The position numbers and the translations under genes were made by a program. From Grammothele lineata (lineage: Eukaryota > Basidiomycota > Agaricomycetes > Polyporales > Polyporaceae): 64,000 nucleotides of DNA. The DNA lies in contig NDFF03000108.1 in NCBI GenBank assembly GCA_002150815.3, forward strand, positions 1 to 64,000. Reading direction: 5' to 3'. This document shows positions 11,941 to 22,565 of this stretch, one piece after another; position 1 is the first letter of the stretch; the number at the start of each line of letters is the position of its first letter. Under the pieces are notes generated by a model. That model saw only the letters and a list, made by a program, of their open reading frames with translations. It was not told where the DNA came from and ran no database searches.

Positions 11941-13287
11941 CTACAGCTTCGCCGATATGCTCTCCGCCGAGCCCCCATCCCTTTCCCTCTCCTTCTCCAG
12001 CCTCTCCCGCTCCCGCTTCGCCTCCAGGGCCCGCCCGACACGGCTCGCGTTCGGCTTCCCGATGACCTTCGAGATCCACGAGCCGACCTCTGCGATGGCT
12101 TCAACGTTCCCTGGTGCATCGAACCGGCTCCCACGTAGCGCGTAGAGAACGTCCTCAGTCGCGACGTTCCCGGTCGCCCCGGGCGAGTACGGGCACCCGC
12201 CCAGGCCGCCGACGGAGGAGTCGAAGGTGCGTAGGCCGTATTCGAGCGACGTGAGGATGTTGGAGACACCCATGCCGTACGTGTCGTGATAATGGCCCTA
12301 GAAGTATTCGCAAGACCAGTCAGTTGAGACGTGCACAGTCGAAGAGAAAGGGATCCATACTGCAAGGACAGAAGCGGGGATCCCAGTGCCCTCGAGTACG
12401 GCGTGGAGGAGCTTGCGGATGGTGGTGGGGTTGCCGGTGCCGACCGTGTCGCCGAGACTGACTTCGTAGCAGCCCATGTCGAGCAAGGCTTGAGTGACGC
12501 CCTTCACGCTGACGGGGTCGACGTGCCCGGAGTAAGGGCAGTCGATGACAACGCTCACATAACTGCAAGCGCATTGAGTACGGGAACGGGGTAAGGCGGA
12601 AAACACTCACCCGCGAACGCGAAGGCCCTCCTTCCTCGCACGCTTCGTGACAACCTCCAGTCGCTCGAGCGATTCCGCGACGGTGCAGTTCGTGTTCGCT
12701 TTACAGAACGCGTCTGTTGCAGCGGTGAAGACCGCAATCTCGTCCGTGTAGGGCACTTCCGACGATGGCTGCTGAGCAAGCAGGTCGAGGAGGATCTCCA
12801 GTCCCTTGACGTTGGGTACAAGCACTGGATAGTGCATGCCTTTCCGCCGGTCCATCGTCTTGAGTACGTCCGCTGTGCCTGCCATCTGTCCGTACTTTAG
12901 TCCTGTCCTCTCATTAACAACTTCGCTTCCCCTGACAGAACCTCTCCTCACAGCTCTTGTCCTGACAGCTCCCCTCCCGACAGAGACCTTCTCCTCCGCC
13001 TACGCCATAGCTCTCCCGCGCTCAAGTACTCAAGTACTCACCTGTGGGACCCACTTGGGACTGACAAAGCTGCCAGACTCGATAACGTCCATGCCCGCCG
13101 CCGTGAGGCGGTTTATGAGCTCCGCCTTCACCTTTGGTGGGATGACCGCCTTCTCGTTCTGCAGGCCGTCTCGGGGCCCAACCTCGACAATGCGTACACG
13201 CTCGCGCGGGGCCTCAGTCGCGTATGCGCGCCGTCGGAGGATAGAGAGAGCGGGGCGGAAAATGCGGGAGGTTTGGCGGGGGAGCAT
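11941..13287 (-). CDS. Hydroxymethylglutaryl-CoA lyase, mitochondrial
   Basis: Cleaves HMG-CoA to acetoacetate and acetyl-CoA in leucine catabolism. Four exons on the minus strand (13287-13042, 12885-12611, 12562-12361, 12297-11941) give 359 residues. Residues 1-26 are Arg-rich without acidic residues ([20 protein letters not shown]), a typical mitochondrial presequence. Family motifs appear in order: [23 protein letters not shown] across the first splice, [12 protein letters not shown], the metal-binding HYHDTYG (His243/His245) directly after the third splice, and [17 protein letters not shown] with the catalytic Cys276 in the flexible glycine loop. The last 45 residues are a charged helix. 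Intron 3 uses GTATGG as donor. All splice phases agree, and the call is strong. Confidence 0.95.
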
Positions 13288-13642
13288 GGCACCGGGGTGT
13301 GAATTGGCTCAGGGCTGAGCGTTGGACGTTGGCCGTTCGTTCAGGACGGCTGGTTGATGTTCGCTACGTAGGCTGTATAGAAGAACGAACATTGAGATCC
13401 GTGAGCCGGCGGTGGGCTGAGTCCGCCAGCGCTGGTCATGGGATAAGTTCAAGTGCGAACCGGAGATACGGTCCGACTCCTGCCCAAAACGTCCCTGAGC
13501 GCATCCCTCCTTGCGTTTATCCTACCACCACCATACTGTATACCGTACTATCGTCGCGCACTAGTCCTTACAACAGAAGAATAAGTTTCTTGCTCTACTC
13601 CGTTTGTTTTAATTCTGACAGTGCCATCATAGGTCTCCTGTC

Positions 13643-14220
13643 ATGCAGCTCGCGACAAATACTGGCCCATGGCCCGAAATCATTATGCGCTCCTTCTTCA
13701 TTGCGGAGAGTACAAGCGTGACATCCGGGGAGGCGTTCTACGGATCTTGGAATCGTCTACTCAACACCGTGTTTCCGGTCGATACAACATTCGAAGTCGT
13801 CCCGAGTTTCCTCCCATCACATCACGCGAGGCGGTCGACTCTGTCCTCCTCATCCTCATATACGTCGAAGCGACACCTGTCTTCGTAGTCCAAATAAAAT
13901 CTCTTGCCGACTCCCGCCTTTTCTCGAAGCGTTAAGAGGCCGACGAGCAGCTGCGTCGGCGATTCGCCGATATTGCTCCCGACATGAAGATCCCTGTGCT
14001 GTACGGAGTATCGGCGTTTGGCTCCAAGATCGCCGTCTACAAGTACGATCGGGGCACCAAACGCATAGATCCTAGGAGCGTCACCCCCGACCGGGAAGTG
14101 GTAACGGATACCGCCCCTCGGGAATGGTGGGCTTTTGACATCCTGGAGGAGGAGGGCGCGAAGAAGTTCCGGGAGGTGGTCGGGGAGGTGAAAGAGATGT
14201 GTGGTCAACCCTCGTTGTAA
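13643..14220 (+). pseudogene. Broken gene of an uncharacterised basidiomycete family, nuclease-like fold suspected
   Basis: Three blocks of one protein are recognisable but not in one frame. Block 1 (from ATG 13643) reads to FPVDTTFEVVP. A frameshift around 13805-13812 moves into FPPITSREAVDSVLL and then TPVFVVQIKSL. An in-frame TAA at 13933-13935 follows SKR, after which the same frame resumes with EADEQLRRRF, VLYGVSAFGSKIAVYKY and a conserved tail to 14220. I recall intact versions of this small protein as numerous, unannotated genes in agaricomycetes. The strand followed by xIK is reminiscent of the PD-(D/E)XK nuclease core, here with Gln in place of the acidic residue. A rescuing intron (GT at 13887 to AG near 13938) is conceivable but would remove that core and leave the frameshift. 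Confidence 0.6.
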
Positions 14221-16541
14221 TGTTCAACTACGGTTCAAGTAAGCATTCAACCATACTTCCAATTCCCGCGGGCATCAATAAAGTCACTCCAGCAGGCCCA
14301 TCCCTCGCCGAGCCTGTGCGCAGTTATCTTCTCGCTGTACCACGGCTTCTCGTCTACGTGGTGTCATGCTGCTTGGTTCACGCTGTGTCTTGTATGATGT
14401 ACTAAATGTTTGCCTTGTTGTATCGTGTATGCGGTGTATGATTTAATCGACGATATTTAGCGCCTGACCGACGCACACTCCAAATGAGGCACATCCCGCC
14501 GCCGCGTGACTGACAAGCGCTAATTCTGGAGCGCCGCTTTGAACTTGGACCACCATGTGTTGAGGCTGGTGTGGCAAGTCCTGATGTCCCTCCAGGTCGA
14601 GACAAATAGGTGAGCTCCTCTATGACCTAACTCCATCTTACTAGCTGAATGACGATGGCATCCCTCCCAGTTATGTCATTGCTTATAGACATCAAACGTG
14701 TGCCCCCATACGGATCACTTCCATTCAAGTGTCCGTCGGCCAACGTCCTCGACCTCTTAATTAACCAACTAGAACTCCGGCTCGTGCGAACATGCAGATA
14801 CTGTGCGCTCTATGGAAGATCACTCTCCGACCACACTCTATTGCAAGGTTCAAGCCGGACTGGTTCCGTGGACTGTCTCCGAGAGGGCTGTAAGTGGTCT
14901 ACCCCGCGTTGACGCCGTCGATTGTCTTTCTGCGTTCTCTGACCTCTGTATGTCTATAGAAGAAGCACCGGGATTGACATCTTATGCCGCCAATTCAGCC
15001 GTGTTTTGAATGGCTCGTGATTCATTAGTGTCGGGGACGGTCCTTCACCGAGCACCAGCGCCGCTCAGGCCGCGCAGCGGCTTCAAGATACTCTGTGATG
15101 AGCCATCTCTCAGCGGCGTTATCAAAGATATCCATCAGCTAAAGTACAAGGATACGGCCAGGATAGGTTTCCTGACTCTGCCCCCTAGCCGTCGGAACTT
15201 GCAGATCAAGACACAATTCGCTCAGGAGCCGAAGAACAAAGTGCTCCGACTGCCTAGGCGCAGCGGCCGCAAGTTCAAGAGACCGCCGACGCGAGAGCGT
15301 CGAGTCGTGCGCACGCGCCGGTAGGACGAGACGGCAATCACGCACGGAGCGGCGACTTGTGCGCGAGACGAGACTCGCTCCGCGGCGCGCGGACGAAGCT
15401 GTCCTGCTTCGTACGCGGCGTCGTATGTTCTTGCATCGCTATCGCCGCTTTCGCGCGCTCTGGCCTTTGGGCGGGGAGAACGTCTTTGCTGAGCCGATGG
15501 GGTTAGAAGGAGGGGCCACGGCTTGTACGCACACGATTCGTCTCATAAGAACAGGTTTACGGGCCTCGTGTCTTATTGTGAGGCCCCCGAGGCTGGCGAT
15601 GGAGTGGAGTGAGTTGTGTCGGGCCGTGCGGCAGCACTCGGAGACATGGCGACAATGTCGAGTCGGTGAGTGATCTCGGTTGGGGGGAAGATGATCAGGA
15701 ACTGCAACAAAGATTGGATGCACGATGGAGGGGCTTGTCGGGCGGGCCCGAGACGCGCTAGGACGCGCTCGCTATTGTGTTCTGTGCGCGGGGGACGTTC
15801 GAGAGAAGAGTCCGCGTTCGGCTAGGCGCGTCACGAGCCGCGGCATCTCGAACTTGAGGGCGGTAAGTCCGGGACGCAGTGGGCATATCGGGCAGGCGTA
15901 GTGTTTGAGAACACCGCGGCGGATTTGTCGCGCTTATGAGCTTATTGTGTATGTCTGGGGGTGGGAACTTGGGCGCGTCTGGATGGGGAGATGGGTGTGT
16001 GGCTAGCGCGCGGAACACGCGAGCGGCGGAAGACCCGGACGGCCGGAAGAGTGCTTTCGCACCGACAGCGAGGCTGCGGCGGCGGGGACGGGCAGCTGCA
16101 GCCTCGCGAGCGGACAGGCCACACTGAGACTGATATGGACCCCCGCCCTCTCCTTGAAACCCCGCTCTGTCCTCCTCGCCCCCCGCCTACCAACTAGCCT
16201 ACGCTTGGCCTACGCTCGCCCGCGCCCTCTGCGAGCCCGACGCCCGTGCCCTGCCGCGCCTCGTCCCCGCTTCTCCGCTTCCCCGTCACGCCCAATTTTC
16301 CTGCGCCCGTCGCGCGCCCGCCGAAGAACCACGGGCCCACAACGGCTAGCCGCGGATCTCGTCAAACACCCGACCCGACGCCCACCCTTCCAACGCTCAT
16401 CCTTGTACCACCACCACCCTTCCGCCGCTGCCTCCCCAGCACCCTCCTCCACCCACCCTGTACGACTCCGCGTACCCGCCAGTCCTGGCGCGCACGCCCA
16501 CGACTCCGGCGACGACGACGACCCACACGAGACCTGCCACG
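14221..16541. other. Gene-poor stretch
   Basis: No recognisable gene. A 104-codon frame at 15010-15324 and several Arg-rich frames around 15400-16200 lack motifs and look like GC-driven open frames. The last few hundred bases (C-rich) are probably promoter and 5' UTR of the terpene-synthase-like gene. Confidence 0.45.
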
Positions 16542-18137
16542 ATGGGGAGCATCCGCATCCCAAACTTCCCCGCCTTCTGCTGCCCCAGCCACTTTGAGCT
16601 GCGCTGCAACCCCCATTGCTACTCCGTCACCCTTAGCGCAGAGAAGTGGGCCCTCGCCACGCCCCTCTTCCTCGACGCCGACGAGGAGGCCCACCTCCCC
16701 GGCGCCCGCCTCGGCCTCCTCGCCGCCCTCTGCTTCCCCGCGTGCGACCCCGGCCAGCTCCTCGCGGTCACTAAGTTCCTCATCGTCCTCCAGCACTGGA
16801 CGGACCGGCCCCGCGCGCTCTACGCAGACGAGGAGGTCTTCGACCCGTGAGTGGCACTTCCTTCATTTCGGCTCGTCCCCTCTCCCGTTCTTCTGTGCTC
16901 TCCTCCTTTCGCCTCGCCCCTTCCGTCATCGTCCTCGTGGCGCCCGCCGTGTTCCCCGACGTATAACCACTATTTGTGTTTGCCTTCTCCCGCGTACCCT
17001 CGTGTCCACCTTCACCCCCGCCATAACGTTTGTTTGTCTTTTGTGAACACCTCTACCACCGCACTTCCTGCTTCTCTTCGCTTGTTCGTCCTTTTCATCT
17101 CCGTTGTCCCATTCCCATATTCGCCCGTCCAACTTTGCATACTTCGGTCTGGGGAGTCGGCTCCGCGGCCGACTGAAGCCCCTTGTGGCGCTCTCTCCGC
17201 CGGTGCTGTGACCGCACAGATGGGCGCCTATGCTTACTTCCCCGAAATACCTGCAATGCCGCCCATTTATCTGCGCACTGTCGCCGCGACCGCATGGTCG
17301 CTTGGCTGATTCGGGCTCCTCGTCGCGGGGAACCTCTTGTCTTGACATCTGCTTTGACATGCTCCGTCCTATTCGCATCCATCGGCCTTGAATTATTTCG
17401 CTGACGCTGACGTTGGTTTCTCTCTTTCTCGCAGAATATGGTCAAAATCATTCCGCCCCACAACACGGCGCGATTGGCATAAACGCTTTCAACGGCATCT
17501 TGCCGCGTTCCGGCTCGGGCAGGCGATCGTGGCGCGCGACGAGCTCGAAGGCGTTTTCCCTGACCTCGAGTCGTACATCTCCACGCGGCGCGATGCCTCG
17601 GGCGCGCGTCTGCTGCTCGACCTCATCGTTTACGCGAATGGCCTGAACGTCCCACAACAAATATACAAGCACCCCGCCGTACAACGGTTACGACAGGACG
17701 CGGCGGATATCATCGCGTGGGCGACCGTAAGCACCCGTCCTATTGTCTCTGTTTCATTTCCGCTCACCTATTCTCCCTCTGTCCTTTGCTCTCGGATATA
17801 CGGTCGATGCTGACAGGACATCGCCTCGTATGCAAGGCACCCCCACTCCTGCTCACTAGTGAGCGTGCTTATGGCCGAGCGCCACTTCACTCCGCAGGGC
17901 GCCGTGAACTTCGCGGGCAATCTCGCAAAGGAGACTGTCGAGAACTTCCGGCGCAACAGCGAGCGCCTCCTGCGCGACGTCGACTTTGGCGAGTGGGACG
18001 TCGAAGTGCGCGCGTACGTGCGGGGCCTCAGGGACTGCGTCGCCGGCGCGCTCAATTGGCTGTACGAGACGGAGCGGTACTTTGGCAACGCGGGCGAGGA
18101 CGTGCGCGCGAGCGGGTGGGCGTTTGTCGGCTCGTGA
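16542..18137 (+). CDS. Terpene-synthase-like protein with altered metal-binding motifs
   Basis: Three exons (16542-16846, 17435-17726, 17817-18137) give 305 residues with the class I terpenoid-synthase layout of basidiomycete sesquiterpene synthases: start MGSIRIPNF, LLAALCFP before the first metal site, PDLESYISTRRDASG, a helix before the second site, and a C-terminal WLYETERYFG. The residues that should bind magnesium-diphosphate differ. Where the D(D/E/N)xxD motif belongs the sequence is QHWTD (84-88), keeping only the last Asp. Where NDxxSxxxE belongs it is TDIASYARH (199-207), keeping Ser203 but replacing Asn by Thr and Glu by His. About 30 residues normally following the first motif are also missing. 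Intron 1 is long (588 nt) and might hide an exon, though I found none. It may be a non-catalytic paralogue. It has no nearby prenyl-diphosphate gene; the P450 array begins 2.7 kb downstream. Confidence 0.75.
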
Positions 18138-20806
18138 GCCTGTCCAGAGGCCAGAGGCCCGCCGTCGTCCCCGCCGTTTCCGCGTCTGTTCTCGTCGCTC
18201 CGTTCGTGATGACTTACTTCCCGTTGCATGTCTCGTTCCCCCGCTCTCACCTGCCCCCCACCGCTCTTCGTTCTCCACGTCACGGACTTGCACGCCGCAC
18301 TGCTCTCTCCCACACGTTCGACTCCTCACTCTGCACGCCGCACGCCACGCCCCCCATATATCTATATATATCCCCGGACCTTCCGCGCATAGGCACCTTC
18401 GTTCGCCTCACCCATCTCTCTGCCCATCGTACAGCATCTGCATGCACATCGACCCCCCAGACTTCCAGATTCGAGACTCGAGACTCCCGGAAAGGAATAC
18501 CACGCCCGCCCCGCGGGGCGCTCTATTAGATTACTGTCCGCTGTCCGTTAGCCGTACCTCCCCGCTGCCCAGCGTACGTCCCCGCCGGCATACGCCTACT
18601 CGTCGTCGTGCGCCGTGCGTCGCTGCCACCGCCACCACCCATCTGTCTGTTTGCATATATAGCACGCACGCGCGCACGTACATACATACCATCCGCACCC
18701 GCTCCGCCTCACGACTCCCCACAATCAACCACAAGTACACTACGCATTTTACTCACCCCGCTCCCGCCGCCGCCGCCCGCCCCCGTTCGAGTACCCTGTT
18801 CTGCTCTGTTCAGTGTTCTGTCTACTCATACGGTTCCTCTTCTCCGAATGAACGGTCGAGCATCCATCCACGGTGGCGCTAGCGCTTACTCATTTTACTC
18901 GACACTTAGTCCGCCCATCTAGTTTCGTTTCGATTCGTCACGGCTGCTATCGTACACTCCGCACGTACTACACACCTCGGTCTCACGTATTCGTATTCAT
19001 CGTCGTCGTCGTTCACGCCCCCGGTCTCCCGCGCCTCGTTACCACTAACTATTGTCTCAGTAGTCGCATCATCTTTGTACATCTCCCCTCTCGTCGATAG
19101 AACGCACGTATCTGTCACTGGCAGTTCTTGGTCGTCTGGAAACGGGGGCAACTTCGCGTTGGGAGGAGGCGATTGGCTGTCGGGTTGAGTGGACCTGGAA
19201 CGCGAGCTTGAGTTTGTTGAGCTTGAGCGTGAAGTTCGCGACGCAGCTGGACGCGCCGTCCGCCGGGAAGTTGGGCCCTGTATCGGTATGATTACGTAAC
19301 GGCGTTGACGTCACTCGGGCTCGCTTCAATTATTTGCCGGGCGTTTGCCAGGTCGCAACTTGACGGCAGCGGCGCGAGTTCTCTCGTCTTGCTTCTCGTA
19401 CAACCGTTTTGTGCCCCGGGAGTCTGGTCTGAACAGTGAATGGTGAGCGTTAGGTTCTTGCTTGGATGTGAGGTTCTTCCGCGAGCCTGATGTTGTGTCA
19501 CATAAGGTGGTAGAGGACAAGTCATCTCCGTACAACATCGAGTGGACTCGAACGCGCATACAACTCGGATGTACTCTCCTTCAATAGCTCGCCACTGCAA
19601 GCGTCTCTCTTCCTCTTGTGAGTATGTGCTAGTACCCTTACAGTCGTGTGCACGATACTCATCATAGCGCCCAAGCCCCAGGGAGCGGTACCCTCGACGC
19701 CGCAGTCATTGTCAACTCACCGAAGAACTGAAGCCCCCTACGTACGGCCGCTCTTGGGCCGCCTCAGGATAGCTCAGGATCCGGCGTTTATTAGCAGACG
19801 CTCCCCTAGCGGCGAGCGAAAAGTCGACGCCGGCGTCGGCGATCTGGCTCCCCCGCGGCTGCGTCTCGAGCGGCCTGTCGAGCACATCATCCCGTGCGCG
19901 GCTTGAAGCTTGATGCACGCTATGGGGGCGCGAGGGCCGCAGGCAGGCTTGTCTCCGATCCGGGGCGCTGGAGGGGGTGTGGAACGCTCGCGGGTACATA
20001 GCGTGACTGCGTGCTGCCGTGGTTTTGACGAGTGGCCGTGGCCCGCCGGCGTGGAGGATGGGCCGCGGTTCCCTGGCTGGAGGGTCGCGGGGTGCACATA
20101 ACGTTGTGGTGTATGTCACTGCACACCTGTATGGCACTTAGGATACCTGGTACGCAACCTCCCGTCATCCTTTTGGAAGTCGGCCACTCACAAGACGGCG
20201 TTTCTGTTCCAGCGCTGGTTGAGCTTCTTCGTGCTCTTGTGCGCTCTTCTCAACCTTGAGGCCGACGGCACAGCTGAAGCCTGAGGTTGAATGCAATAGT
20301 CATTTCGTCCAACGCTTCACCGCGAGGCTGTGTCTCCAATCCATTATGCGAGTTACGGTAGGGACTGTCATGACAATGACGTTGCTCGGAATGTTAACAC
20401 TCGGGAAATGCCTCCCCGGTTGCAGGAATGTGTACCAGTATCGCCGTTCAGACGCTCTCTCGCCCATAGGCTATGTCTCGTGTCCAACCGTACGGTTATG
20501 GTGCGTATTTGACCTAGCTTTGGTTCTTCGCGAATGCTCAATCCACTGAAGGATCGGTAACCTCATAGGAACAATTAACCACTTGCCACTTAGTCCACCC
20601 TACGGCCCACAGAGCAGGTCAGCCGAGCTCCAGGCGCCGCTCACGTTGCGACTGCCCACCATCGTGGCCGTCTTTCCAAACTGTATGTCTTAACCTTGAA
20701 GTTTGGCTTTACATAGCGCCTACCTTTTTCCTAGAGACGATAGACCACTTATATGCGTCCTTGTCCGCAAATACACAGAGTTCAGGAAGGGTTCCCCCTT
20801 ATCATC
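18138..20806. other. Intergenic region before the P450 array
   Basis: About 18150-19000 is strongly pyrimidine-rich on the plus strand, with TATATA runs near 18355-18370. The rest has only short frames without motifs. No gene or element recognised. Confidence 0.5.
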
Positions 20807-22565
20807 ATGGCACTGGCTGCTGTGCTGCACTGCATACTCGCCACGCTCACCGTTGTGGCTACAACACAGCGGGTAACCCACTGTAAACCACTCCCACCAG
20901 GCCCTCCTCGCCCAGTGCCACTCATCGGAAATGTCCTCAACATGCCATCAAAGGACTTACATGAGTCGTTCCGTCGCATGAGCGCAAAGTATGGTGAGGG
21001 ATACGAACATTACCCTCATAGATCCACTGTTTGACGATACTATATTTTGCAGGCGATGTCCTGTACTCGAGTGTCTTCGGACAGCAGATGGTCGTACTCG
21101 GCTCGCACCAGGCTGCAGTCGATCTTCTCGACATACGATCCAGCAACTATTCGGATAAACCCCAATTGCCCATGATTAATGTGTACGTTGGCACCCTTCG
21201 CGTGTACTACGAGTTGAAGCGCATTCAATGTTCATTATACACAGTTCCGGGTACTCTTAGAGTTTTGCTTTGATGCCATACGGGGAGCGGTGGCGTCGTC
21301 ATCGCCGTGTAGCCCACCACAATTTCACCCCAAATGCAGTAGCGCTGTACAAGCCTGGACAGAGGTTAGAGGCGCACCTCTTTGTGCGGCGACTCATCGA
21401 CGATCCTGAGGCGTTTTTGCACCACGCTCGCCAGTATGTACACCTTGCTCAACCACTATCGCTGAATCGACGGGTGTTGACGAGTCTTGCATCGTAGCAC
21501 AATGGCGTGGCGGCCACTCAACTCATGGAAAAATACGAAGGATATGAGCGCCTTCGATTCAGCGGAGTACGAGGTTATGAGTCGCAGCGCCGCAGCCACA
21601 ATTTATTCCGCTGTGGCAGACACGGTGCGCACGTATAATCTGAAGATGGACGTTCATTGACCAGTAACCGAACTTATGACAGGTCCTCATAAACATTGAG
21701 TGTCTGTTCTTCGCCATGGTCCTCTATCCTGAGGTGCAGAAGAAGGCCCAAGCGGAGCTTATGGCAGTCGTTGGTCCCGACAGCCTTCCCGATTACGCGG
21801 ACGAAGAGTCTCTGCCATATATCCGAGCCATTGCCAAGGAATGCCTGCGCTGGTACCCCGTTCTTTCCTTGGGGTTACCTCACCGTGCCATAGAGGACGA
21901 CGTGTATCGCGGATATCTAATTCCGAAGAGGTCGACTATCATTCCCAACATGCGGTGAGTCATACGTCTAGAGTCGTTACGTTGCAGAACTCAAATCTCC
22001 GTTCTTCACGGGACTCGTGGTGCGCAGGGCAGCCTTACATGATCCCGCAGCATATTGCGGCCCGGATGCTTCTATGCCTGAGTGCTTCCTCAAAGACGGC
22101 AAGTTCGATATCGACTTTCGGGGCGCTCCCAATCCTGAACAAATCGGATTCGGATATGGGTGCAGATGAGGGCTGTAAGCTCCGACGGCACATATCTGGC
22201 CGTTGCGTTGCCGTTGCAGGTATCTCTTGCTTACTTCACTTGTCTCGCAAGATCTGTCTAGGACGATATTTCGCAACATCTGGGCTATTCATAGTCATTG
22301 CTAGTGTCTTGCACACGCTCGCCATTAGTGCGCTGGTTGGTCCGGATAGCCAGCCTATCCTTCCTTCCGAAGAGACACTCTCAGGGGCTGTCTCGTACGT
22401 TGAATGGTTTTTCTTTACACTACATCAGGCACTGACGTCAACACTCCAAGCAATGCTAGCCGCCCCAAGCCGTCTCAATGTGTGATCAAGTCGCGTTCGC
22501 CCTTGACGGAGAGCCTCATCAGGAAGAGCTGCGAAGAACCTCGAGCAGAGGCCGCGCCGGTGTAG
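20807..22565 (+). pseudogene. Cytochrome P450 pseudogene (first copy of tandem array)
   Basis: Clearly a paralogue of the three P450 genes downstream: exon remnants at 20807-20993, 21053-21182, 21245-21433, 21498-21624, 21683-21954, 22028-22165, about 22248-22394 and 22460-22565 match theirs in order and mostly in length. PPGPPRPVPLIGN, ECLRWYPV (ExxR) and GYGCR followed by ICLGRYFA (heme Cys) are recognisable. Lesions: TAG at 21258-21260 where the paralogues have the conserved Trp codon of GFSW; the fourth exon (about 265 nt in siblings) is absent, with exons 3 and 5 separated by one 64-nt intron; exon 5 is 127 instead of 138 nt and frameshifted; the donor after exon 7 is AT instead of GT (22166). 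No functional P450 can result. Confidence 0.88.

Noticed and set aside
16246..17046. 266-codon plus-strand frame over the start of the terpene-synthase-like gene
   Set aside because: Pro/Ser/Arg-rich and crosses the first intron; the spliced frame has clear family similarity instead.
17717..18882. Long plus-strand frames beyond the terpene-synthase-like stop
   Set aside because: They overlap the real third exon in other frames and continue into pyrimidine-rich intergenic DNA without motifs.
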